Position numbers and translations under genes: made by a program
Shown here: piece after piece, positions 57,698 to 64,000 of the stretch
Layout of the letters: each line of letters starts with the position of its first letter
Position numbering within the stretch: position 1 is the first letter of the stretch
Assembly: GCF_009834515.1 (NCBI RefSeq)
Contig: NZ_CP019426.1
Span: forward strand, 6,093,501 to 6,157,500
DNA: 64,000 bases
Direction of reading: 5' to 3'
From: Pseudomonas sp. R84
GTDB lineage: Bacteria > Pseudomonadota > Gammaproteobacteria > Pseudomonadales > Pseudomonadaceae
The notes under the pieces: model-generated
The model's database searches: none
Told to the model about the DNA's origin: nothing
The model's input: the letters and a program-made list of their open reading frames with translations, nothing else

Positions 57698-58837
57698 ATG
57701 CCAACTGCCTTTCCCCCCGATTCTGTTGGTCTGGTGACGCCGCAAACCGCGCATTTCAGCGAACCGCTGGCGCTGGCCTGTGGCCGCTCGCTGGCCGCCT
57801 ATGACCTGATCTACGAAACCTACGGCACGCTGAACGCGCAAGCGAGCAACGCCGTGCTGATTTGCCACGCCTTGTCCGGCCATCATCACGCTGCCGGTTA
57901 TCACAGCGTCGACGACCGCAAACCCGGTTGGTGGGACAGCTGCATCGGCCCGGGCAAACCGATCGACACCAACAAGTTCTTCGTGGTCAGCCTGAACAAC
58001 CTCGGCGGCTGCAATGGCTCTACCGGCCCGAGCAGCATCAACCCGGAAACCGGTAAACCGTTCGGCGCCGACTTCCCGGTGCTCACCGTGGAAGACTGGG
58101 TGCACAGCCAGGCGCGTCTCGCCGACCTGCTCGGCATCGGCCAGTGGGCGGCGGTGATTGGCGGCAGCCTCGGCGGCATGCAGGCGCTGCAATGGACGAT
58201 CACCTATCCAGATCGCGTGCGTCACTGCCTGGCCATCGCCTCGGCACCGAAGCTGTCGGCGCAGAACATTGCCTTCAACGAAGTCGCGCGTCAGGCGATC
58301 CTGACCGACCCGGAATTCCACGGCGGTTCGTTCCAGGAAGCCGGCGTAATCCCCAAGCGCGGCCTGATGCTGGCGCGGATGGTCGGGCACATTACTTACC
58401 TGTCCGACGATTCGATGGGCGAGAAATTCGGCCGTGGCCTGAAGAGCGAAAAGCTCAACTACGACTTCCACAGCGTCGAATTCCAGGTCGAAAGCTACCT
58501 GCGCTATCAGGGCGAAGAATTCTCCGGACGCTTCGACGCCAACACCTATCTGTTGATGACCAAGGCGCTGGATTACTTCGATCCGGCAGCGAACTTCGAC
58601 GATAACCTGGCGAAAACCTTTGAGAACGCCACGGCCAGGTTCTGCGTAATGTCGTTCACCACCGACTGGCGCTTCTCCCCGGCCCGCTCGCGCGAGCTGG
58701 TGGATGCCTTGATGGCGGCGCGCAAAGACGTCAGCTATCTGGAAATCGACGCACCGCAGGGCCACGACGCCTTCCTGATTCCGATCCCGCGCTACTTGCA
58801 GGCGTTCGGCAATTACATGAACCGCATCACGCTGTGA
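57698..58837 (+). CDS. metX: Homoserine O-acyltransferase (MetX, succinyl type likely)
   Basis: MetX activates homoserine for methionine synthesis. The 379-residue alpha/beta-hydrolase has the nucleophile Ser157 in [12 protein letters not shown] and the expected Asp and His near the end ([16 protein letters not shown]). Pseudomonas MetX uses succinyl-CoA despite its acetyltransferase-like sequence (family knowledge, not visible here). It is followed 7 bp later by metW, its usual partner. Confidence 0.94.
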   Translation: MPTAFPPDSVGLVTPQTAHFSEPLALACGRSLAAYDLIYETYGTLNAQASNAVLICHALSGHHHAAGYHSVDDRKPGWWDSCIGPGKPIDTNKFFVVSLNNLGGCNGSTGPSSINPETGKPFGADFPVLTVEDWVHSQARLADLLGIGQWAAVIGGSLGGMQALQWTITYPDRVRHCLAIASAPKLSAQNIAFNEVARQAILTDPEFHGGSFQEAGVIPKRGLMLARMVGHITYLSDDSMGEKFGRGLKSEKLNYDFHSVEFQVESYLRYQGEEFSGRFDANTYLLMTKALDYFDPAANFDDNLAKTFENATARFCVMSFTTDWRFSPARSRELVDALMAARKDVSYLEIDAPQGHDAFLIPIPRYLQAFGNYMNRITL

Positions 58838-58844
58838 GAAAGCC

Positions 58845-59465
58845 ATGAGAGCTGATCTGGAAATCATCCAGGAATGGATCCCCGCCGGCAGCCGCGTCCT
58901 CGACCTCGGTTGCGGTGACGGCGAGTTGCTGACCTGGCTGCGCGACAACAAGAATGTCACCGGTTATGGCCTGGAGAACGACGCCGACAACATCGCCGCG
59001 TGCGTGGCCAAAGGCGTCAACGTCATTGAGCAGGATCTGGACAAGGGGCTGGGCAATTTTGCCAGCAACAGTTTCGACATCGTCGTGATGACTCAGGCCC
59101 TGCAAGCGGTGCACTACCCGGACAAGATCCTCGACGAAATGCTCCGCGTCGGTCGCCAGTGCATCATCACCTTCCCGAATTTCGGTCATTGGCGCTGCCG
59201 CTGGTACCTGGCGAGCAAGGGCCGCATGCCGGTCTCCGAGTTCCTGCCGTACACCTGGTACAACACGCCGAACATCCACTTCTGCACCTTCGAAGACTTT
59301 GAAGAACTTTGCCGCGAACGTGATGCGAAGGTCATTGATCGGCTTGCCGTGGATCAACAGCACCGTCACGGGTGGGCCAGTAAGCTATGGCCTAATCTGT
59401 TAGGTGAGATCGGTATCTACCGCGTCAGCAGCCCGCAGCTTGCAGACCACAAAGTCGCGGTCTGA
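58845..59465 (+). CDS. metW: MetW methyltransferase-like partner of MetX
   Basis: A 206-residue class I SAM-binding protein with LDLGCGDGELLTWL (about 20-33), GYGLENDADNI and VVMTQALQAVHYP. In pseudomonads metW is needed with metX for methionine synthesis and stimulates MetX. A methyl transfer has not been shown for it. GAGAAAG lies upstream of the ATG. Confidence 0.94.
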   Translation: MRADLEIIQEWIPAGSRVLDLGCGDGELLTWLRDNKNVTGYGLENDADNIAACVAKGVNVIEQDLDKGLGNFASNSFDIVVMTQALQAVHYPDKILDEMLRVGRQCIITFPNFGHWRCRWYLASKGRMPVSEFLPYTWYNTPNIHFCTFEDFEELCRERDAKVIDRLAVDQQHRHGWASKLWPNLLGEIGIYRVSSPQLADHKVAV

Positions 59466-59491
59466 ATCCCGGCATTTCGAGGAGCACGATC

Positions 59492-59926
59492 ATGAGTCGT
59501 TTAGCGTTGTTGTTATTGACTGCCTGCCTGAGCGCCAGTGCTCTGGCGGCGGACGTCATCAAAGGTGAACGCAAGGAAACCTTTGGCGACGTCACGGTGC
59601 ACTACAACACCTTCAACTCGACGTTCCTGCAACCGGACATCGCCAAGGCCGCGGAGCTGATCCGCAGCAAGAACCAGGGCGTGATCAATGTCTCGGTGAT
59701 CAAGGACGGCAAACCGCTGATCGCCAACGTCACCGGCACGGTCAAAGACCTGACCAGCCAGAGCGTGCCGCTGAATTTCCGCCAGATCACCGAACAAGGC
59801 GCGATCTACTACATCGCCCAGTATCCGGTTGAGCAGCAGGAAACCCGCACCTTTGAGATCAAGGTGCAGAACGGCGACACGATCAACACCATCAATTTCA
59901 ACCAAGAACTCTTTCCCGGCGAATGA
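59492..59926 (+). CDS. DUF4426 periplasmic protein
   Basis: A 144-residue secreted protein with signal [19 protein letters not shown], cleaved before ADVIKG. The rest is beta-rich: [44 protein letters not shown], and [14 protein letters not shown] near the end. It matches DUF4426, function unknown. It lies between metW and rdgB as in PAO1, and its stop overlaps the rdgB start. Confidence 0.9.
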   Translation: MSRLALLLLTACLSASALAADVIKGERKETFGDVTVHYNTFNSTFLQPDIAKAAELIRSKNQGVINVSVIKDGKPLIANVTGTVKDLTSQSVPLNFRQITEQGAIYYIAQYPVEQQETRTFEIKVQNGDTINTINFNQELFPGE

Positions 59927-60519
59927 TGAACATCAAGCAGCTCGTACTGGCCAGCCATAACGCCGGCAAACTCAAAGAACTTCAGGCCATGCTCGGCGAA
60001 TCGGTGCAACTGCGCTCGATTGGCGAGTGGAGCAAGGTCGAGCCGGAAGAAACCGGTCTGTCGTTCGTCGAGAACGCTATTCTCAAGGCACGTAACGCCG
60101 CACGCATTTCCGGGCTGCCGGCGCTGGCCGACGATTCCGGGCTGGCAGTGGATTTCCTCGGCGGCGCGCCAGGCATCTATTCGGCGCGCTATGCCGACGG
60201 CAAGGGCGATGCAGCGAACAACGCCAAACTGCTCGACGCCTTGAAGGACGTGCCGGAAGCTGAACGCGGTGCGCAGTTCGTGTGCGTGCTGGCGCTGGTG
60301 CGTCATGCGGATGATCCTTTGCCGATCCTCTGCGAAGGCTTGTGGCACGGGCGCATCCTCACCGCCGCCAGCGGCGAGCACGGTTTCGGTTATGACCCGC
60401 TGTTCTGGGTGCCGGAACGTGACGTCTCCAGCGCCGAATTGAGCCCGGCGGACAAGAACCAGATCAGCCACCGCGCCCGTGCAATGGATCTGCTGCGCCA
60501 GCGTCTGGGCTTGAAATGA
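59923..60519 (+). CDS. rdgB: XTP/dITP pyrophosphatase
   Basis: RdgB hydrolyses non-canonical purine triphosphates (dITP, XTP) to keep them out of DNA and RNA. The 198-residue HAM1-type protein has [12 protein letters not shown] (about 8-19), [30 protein letters not shown], and [18 protein letters not shown] [13 protein letters not shown]. It may start at the ATG at 59923 or the next codon, ATG at 59926; both overlap or abut the DUF4426 stop. It also overlaps hemW by 4 bp at its end. Confidence 0.96.
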   Translation: MMNIKQLVLASHNAGKLKELQAMLGESVQLRSIGEWSKVEPEETGLSFVENAILKARNAARISGLPALADDSGLAVDFLGGAPGIYSARYADGKGDAANNAKLLDALKDVPEAERGAQFVCVLALVRHADDPLPILCEGLWHGRILTAASGEHGFGYDPLFWVPERDVSSAELSPADKNQISHRARAMDLLRQRLGLK

Positions 60520-61721
60520 CCCGTGACTCTTCCGCGTCGTCGCTGATTGTCGGCGGCGCCGCCTCTTCGCCTCGGGCACCGTTGCCAACGCTGCCGCCCT
60601 TGGCGCTGTACATCCACATCCCGTGGTGTGTGCGCAAATGCCCGTATTGCGACTTCAACTCGCACACCGCCAGCCCGGTGTTACCGGAGCAGGAATACGT
60701 CGACGCCTTGCTGGCCGATCTCGATCAGGATCTGTACGCGGTTTACGGCCGTGAGTTGACGTCGATTTTCTTCGGTGGCGGTACGCCGAGCCTGTTCAGT
60801 GCCGAGGCGCTTGGGCGTTTACTCGAAGGCGTCGAGCAGCGCATTCCGTTTGCTGAAGACATTGAAATCACTCTGGAAGCCAACCCGGGCACCTTCGAAC
60901 AAGAGAAGTTCGTCGCGTATCGCAAACTGGGGATCAATCGTCTGTCGATTGGCATCCAGAGCTTCCAGCAGGAAAAGCTCAAGGCGCTGGGGCGGATTCA
61001 CAACGGTGACGAAGCAGTGCGCGCGGCTGGGATGGCGCGGCAGGCCGGGTTCGATAACTTCAACCTCGACTTGATGCACGGCTTGCCCGATCAGTCGCTG
61101 GACGATGCCTTGAGCGATCTGCGCCAGGCCATCGCATTGAATCCGACGCACATCTCCTGGTATCAGCTGACGCTGGAGCCGAATACGGTGTTCTGGAACC
61201 AGCCACCGGTGCTGCCGGAAGATGACACGCTGTGGGACATTCAAGAGGCCGGGCAGGCGCTGCTGGCCGAGCACGGTTACGCACAATACGAAGTCTCGGC
61301 TTATGCCCAGGCCGGGCGCACGGCGCGGCATAACCTCAATTACTGGAGTTTTGGCGACTTCATCGGTATTGGCGCGGGTGCGCATGGCAAGTTGAGCCAT
61401 CCGGACGGGCGCATTGTGCGTACGTGGAAGACGCGGCTGCCGAAGGACTATCTCAATCCGGCGAAAAGCTTTCAGGCTGGTGAAAAAGCGCTGACCAACG
61501 ACGAGATGCCGTTCGAGTTTCTGATGAACGCTTTGCGCCTGACCGCAGGCGTCGAATCGCGACTGTATCCTGAGCGCACCGGGCTATCGCTGGAAAGCCT
61601 CGCTGAGGGCCGGGCCGCGGCAGAACAAAGCGGTCTGTTGCAGGTCGAACCGTCACGTCTGGCGGCCACCGAGCGCGGACAGCTGTTTCTCAACGACTTG
61701 CTGCAACAATTTCTGACCTGA
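60516..61721 (+). CDS. hemW: Radical SAM heme chaperone HemW
   Basis: HemW is a radical SAM protein related to coproporphyrinogen dehydrogenase HemN, but it acts as a heme chaperone. The 401-residue protein carries the 4Fe-4S motif CVRKCPYC (Cys38, Cys42, Cys45) and the FFGGGTPSL motif near residue 87. Also visible are [13 protein letters not shown] and the C-terminal domain with GAGAHGKLS. The extra cysteine of HemN just after the third Fe-S cysteine is replaced by Phe47 in this reading, consistent with HemW. The start overlaps the rdgB stop. Confidence 0.95.
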   Translation: MTRDSSASSLIVGGAASSPRAPLPTLPPLALYIHIPWCVRKCPYCDFNSHTASPVLPEQEYVDALLADLDQDLYAVYGRELTSIFFGGGTPSLFSAEALGRLLEGVEQRIPFAEDIEITLEANPGTFEQEKFVAYRKLGINRLSIGIQSFQQEKLKALGRIHNGDEAVRAAGMARQAGFDNFNLDLMHGLPDQSLDDALSDLRQAIALNPTHISWYQLTLEPNTVFWNQPPVLPEDDTLWDIQEAGQALLAEHGYAQYEVSAYAQAGRTARHNLNYWSFGDFIGIGAGAHGKLSHPDGRIVRTWKTRLPKDYLNPAKSFQAGEKALTNDEMPFEFLMNALRLTAGVESRLYPERTGLSLESLAEGRAAAEQSGLLQVEPSRLAATERGQLFLNDLLQQFLT

Positions 61722-61756
61722 GCCCAACCCTCAACTTCTGTCCCAAGGGAAACCGC

Positions 61757-62080
61757 ATGGATTTGATACTCGACCTGCTCGCCACCGTCTCCCGCTGGAG
61801 CCGCAGCAACCTATCGGAAATCGCTCTGGCCTTGGTGGGCTGCCTGCTGGTGCTGTTCGGCGCCGACTTCAAAGGCTGGGTCGAGCAACGTCTGGGCAGC
61901 ATCGCCGGCGCCCTGCGCATACCGCTGATGTCGCTGCTGTGCGTGATCGGCAGCGGCGCGGCGCTGATCTACGCCACGCCATGGGTGATCAAGGGTTTGA
62001 GCCAGTTCAACAACTACAGCCTCGCGCCGGTGTTGTTGGTGGTGCTGGTGCTGATCGGCGTAGTCGCCGACCGCCGCTGA
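61757..62080 (+). CDS. DUF3392 family membrane protein
   Basis: A 107-residue protein with three hydrophobic segments (EIALALVGCLLVLFGADF, IPLMSLLCVIGSGAALIYAT, LAPVLLVVLVLIGVVADRR). It matches DUF3392, function unknown. It lies 35 bp after hemW and is probably cotranscribed. AAGGGAA lies before the ATG. Confidence 0.88.
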   Translation: MDLILDLLATVSRWSRSNLSEIALALVGCLLVLFGADFKGWVEQRLGSIAGALRIPLMSLLCVIGSGAALIYATPWVIKGLSQFNNYSLAPVLLVVLVLIGVVADRR

Positions 62081-62103
62081 CTCCGCAAATACCCCAAAAC
62101 AAC

Positions 62104-62193
62104 TGTGGGAGCGAGCCTGCTCGCGAAGGCGTCATTTCAGCCAACATCACTGCTGAATGACCGATCGCTTTCGCGAGCAGGCTCGCTCCCACA
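62104..62193. repeat. REPIN-type inverted repeat, family A
   Basis: Facing family A motifs lie immediately before kptA; part of the long open frame of kptA reads through it, but that is not the true start. Confidence 0.85.
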
Positions 62194-62218
62194 GTTGATC
62201 GCAATGACAGGGAAGCTC

Positions 62219-62767
62219 ATGAGTAAAAAACTGCTGGATGAGACGAGCAAATTTCTTAGTTACGTACTGCGCCACGAGCCTCAGGCGATTGGCCTGACGC
62301 TGGACTCTGAAGGCTGGACGAATATCGAAACGCTGATCAGCGGCGCGGCGCGCGACGGTCGCACTCTCGATCGCGCACTGATCGAAACCGTCGTGGCGAG
62401 CAGTGACAAGAAGCGCTTTTCGATTTCCGCAGACGGCCAGCAGATTCGCGCCGTACAAGGCCACTCGACCCAGAGCGTGGATCTGCAGCTTGAGGAAAAG
62501 CAGCCGCCAGAGACGCTATATCACGGTACGGCGACGCGCTTCATGGACTCTATCAGCCAGCAAGGCTTGATCCCGGGATCGCGTCATCACGTGCATCTAT
62601 CGGAAGAATCCGCCACTGCCTCAGCCGTAGGGCAACGCTACGGAACCGTGGCAATCCTGAAAATCGCCGCGCAGCAAATGCAGGAGCAAGGCTTCAAGTT
62701 TTATCAGGCCGAAAATGGCGTCTGGCTGACAGAGCAAGTGCCAGTGCGCTTCATCTCCACCCTGTAA
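62219..62767 (+). CDS. kptA: RNA 2'-phosphotransferase (KptA/Tpt1 family)
   Basis: A 182-residue protein of the Tpt1/KptA family, which moves a 2'-phosphate from RNA to NAD+. Landmarks are FLSYVLRHEP (Arg18, His19), LDSEGWTNIETLI, the HGTATRF turn near residue 100, GSRHHVHLS and GVWLTEQVPVRFI. The ATG at 62219 is preferred (AGGGAAG 5-8 bp before). Bacteria lack the eukaryotic tRNA splicing that makes the usual substrate, so the natural role is unclear. REPINs flank the gene on both sides. Confidence 0.92.
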   Translation: MSKKLLDETSKFLSYVLRHEPQAIGLTLDSEGWTNIETLISGAARDGRTLDRALIETVVASSDKKRFSISADGQQIRAVQGHSTQSVDLQLEEKQPPETLYHGTATRFMDSISQQGLIPGSRHHVHLSEESATASAVGQRYGTVAILKIAAQQMQEQGFKFYQAENGVWLTEQVPVRFISTL

Positions 62768-62790
62768 CTTCTGACGAACCCGAAAACAAC

Positions 62791-62880
62791 TGTGGGAGCG
62801 AGCCTGCTCGCGAATACGGTGTGTCAGTCAACATCAGTGTTGAATGAACATCCGCTTTCGCGAGCAGGCTCGCTCCCACA
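62791..62880. repeat. REPIN-type inverted repeat, family A
   Basis: Facing family A motifs lie between convergent kptA and trmB. Confidence 0.85.
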
Positions 62881-62900
62881 GGTTTTGTTGCGTGATGCTC

Positions 62901-63626
62901 TTAAGCGAGTTTTTCGAACTTCAGATCCCACACGCCATGGCCCAGTCGTTCGCCGCGGCGTTCGAACTTGGTGATCGGGCGTTCGGTCGGGCGTGGTACG
63001 CACTTGCCGTCTTCGGCGAGGTTGCGGTAGCCCGGGGCGACGTTCATCACTTCCAGCATGTATTCGGCGTACGGTTCCCAGTCGGTGGCCATGTGCAGAA
63101 TGCCGCCAACCTTCAACTTGCTGCGCACCAGTTCAGCGAACGACGCCTGAACGATGCGACGCTTGTGGTGACGGCTCTTGTGCCACGGATCCGGGAAAAA
63201 CAGCATCAGGCGATCGAGGCTGTTGTCGGCGATGCAGCGGTTGAGCACCTCGATCGCGTCGCAATCGTAGATCCGCAGGTTGGTCAGGCCCTGTGTCAGC
63301 ACACCATTGAGCAGAGCGCCGACACCCGGACGGTGCACTTCAACGCCGATGAAATCCTGCTCCGGCGCCGCCGCGGCCATTTCCAGCAACGAATGGCCCA
63401 TGCCGAAACCGATCTCCAGCGAGCGCGGTGCCGAACGGCCGAACACTTGATCGTAATCCACCGGCGCGTCGGCCAGCGGCAGCACGTACAGCGGCGCGCC
63501 CTGGTCCAGACCGCGTTGCTGGCCTTCGGTCATGCGCCCGGCGCGCATCACGAAACTCTTGATGCGGCGGTGTTGGCGCTCGTCGCCTTCTTCCGTCTGG
63601 ATAGGCGTGTCGTTCGATTCAGTCAT
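62901..63626 (-). CDS. trmB: tRNA (guanine-N7)-methyltransferase
   Basis: TrmB makes m7G46 in tRNA. The 241-residue protein has a basic/acidic N-tail ([20 protein letters not shown]) and the SAM-binding [15 protein letters not shown]. Other landmarks are the [13 protein letters not shown] segment and the catalytic [21 protein letters not shown]. The C-terminal [14 protein letters not shown] is also typical. The ATG at 63626 is the first of the conserved start. It is followed on the minus strand by nothing but a REPIN and preceded by thiG, with 9 bp between. Confidence 0.96.
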   Translation of the reverse strand: MTESNDTPIQTEEGDERQHRRIKSFVMRAGRMTEGQQRGLDQGAPLYVLPLADAPVDYDQVFGRSAPRSLEIGFGMGHSLLEMAAAAPEQDFIGVEVHRPGVGALLNGVLTQGLTNLRIYDCDAIEVLNRCIADNSLDRLMLFFPDPWHKSRHHKRRIVQASFAELVRSKLKVGGILHMATDWEPYAEYMLEVMNVAPGYRNLAEDGKCVPRPTERPITKFERRGERLGHGVWDLKFEKLA

Positions 63627-63635
63627 CAATGGCTC

Positions 63636-64000
63636 TTACTTGATCAGACCATCCAGCGGCGAAGAGGCGCTGGCATAGAGTTTTTTCGGCATACGGCCAG
63701 CGAGATAGGCCAGACGGCCTGCAACGATGGCGTGTTTCATGGCTTCAGCCATCATGACTGGCTGTTGGGCGTGGGCGATGGCCGAGTTCATCAGCACCGC
63801 ATCGCAACCCAGTTCCATGGCGATGGTTGCGTCGGACGCAGTGCCGACACCGGCATCGACCAACACAGGAATTTTCGCTTCTTCGAGGATGATCTGCAGG
63901 TTGTACGGGTTGCAGATCCCCAGACCGGAACCGATCAGACCGGCCAGCGGCATCACCGCAATGCAGCCGATTTCCGCCAGTTGCCGGGCGATGATCGGGT
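63636..64000 (-). CDS. thiG: Thiazole synthase ThiG, C-terminal part (gene cut by the window edge)
   Basis: ThiG forms the thiazole ring of thiamine from DXP, dehydroglycine and ThiS thiocarboxylate. About 120 C-terminal residues are present. They read [20 protein letters not shown] at the edge, then [51 protein letters not shown] and AVKHA-like [19 protein letters not shown], all classic ThiG. The frame is open to the window edge, so the true start is outside. Gene order thiG-trmB matches PAO1. Confidence 0.95.
   Translation of the reverse strand, partial: PIIARQLAEIGCIAVMPLAGLIGSGLGICNPYNLQIILEEAKIPVLVDAGVGTASDATIAMELGCDAVLMNSAIAHAQQPVMMAEAMKHAIVAGRLAYLAGRMPKKLYASASSPLDGLIK

Noticed and set aside
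57680..58960. 426-residue minus-strand frame opposite metX
   Set aside because: A shadow of metX, and it would read into the metW start region. No domain was recognised.
14609..62880. Regularly recurring palindromes as a possible CRISPR array
   Set aside because: Copies are dispersed kilobases apart, lie in inverted pairs and lack unique spacers of uniform length. No cas genes are present.

Overview
The window comes from a Pseudomonas chromosome, most likely the P. fluorescens group. The gene set and order match core Pseudomonas neighbourhoods known from P. aeruginosa PAO1 (from memory, not searched): tktA/arsR-type/metK; ahcY-metF-(solute-binding protein)-rhlE2; amine oxidase-bioA-rsmE; pilG-H-I-J-chpA-chpC; gshB-tonB-algH-ruvX-pyrR-pyrB-pyrC'; pilT-yggS-proC-yggT-yggU-metX-metW-rdgB-hemW; trmB-thiG. 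The intergenic gaps are studded with the palindromic REP/REPIN-type repeats typical of P. fluorescens. Both window ends cut genes: tktA on the left and thiG on the right.

Layout. 1-15.6 kb: tktA (partial), an ArsR-methyltransferase regulator with a 24-bp palindromic operator candidate, metK, ligB, small envelope genes, mltA, several transporters, a thioesterase, then ahcY behind a SAH riboswitch, and metF. 15.7-27.4 kb: a periplasmic binding protein, the RhlE2-type helicase, yceI plus cytochrome b561, a small AT-richer islet with a single-domain bulb-type lectin and an overlooked 52-residue lipoprotein, an amine oxidase with a histone-like tail, bioA, rsmE, a hemolysin-III family protein and the LysR gene mdcR. 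27.7-34.9 kb: a complete malonate decarboxylase operon on the minus strand (mdcA-B-C-D-E-G-H, madL, madM) with overlapping reading frames. 35-36.1 kb: a DUF6124 gene whose leader holds an unusual set of hairpins. 36.1-46.1 kb: the Pil-Chp chemosensory operon controlling type IV pili, with a 1969-residue ChpA. 46.3-52.4 kb: gshB, tonB, algH, ruvX and the pyrimidine genes. 52.4-64 kb: a TM2 protein, a NlpC/P60 hydrolase, pilT, yggS-proC-yggT-yggU, metX-metW-DUF4426-rdgB-hemW, DUF3392, kptA, trmB and thiG (partial).

How the genes work together. Methionine and SAM turnover recur: metK makes SAM, ahcY removes SAH under riboswitch control, metF supplies methyl groups, metX/metW start methionine synthesis, and the ArsR-methyltransferase protein next to metK is well placed to sense SAM or SAH. 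Twitching motility recurs too: the Pil-Chp pathway, PilT and a TonB3-like protein. The mdc operon allows growth on malonate. Most of the window is ordinary core genome.

The most unusual structure is in the 35.65-35.84 kb leader of the DUF6124 gene: two hairpins carry the identical 8-nt loop, and a complementary 7-nt segment lies between them. Other points of interest are the ArsR palindrome, the lectin plus small lipoprotein islet, the signal-peptide-bearing DNA ligase LigB, a palindrome upstream of mdcA, and a composite repeat whose internal unit is present once or twice. No tRNA, rRNA, CRISPR array, transposase or prophage gene was seen.
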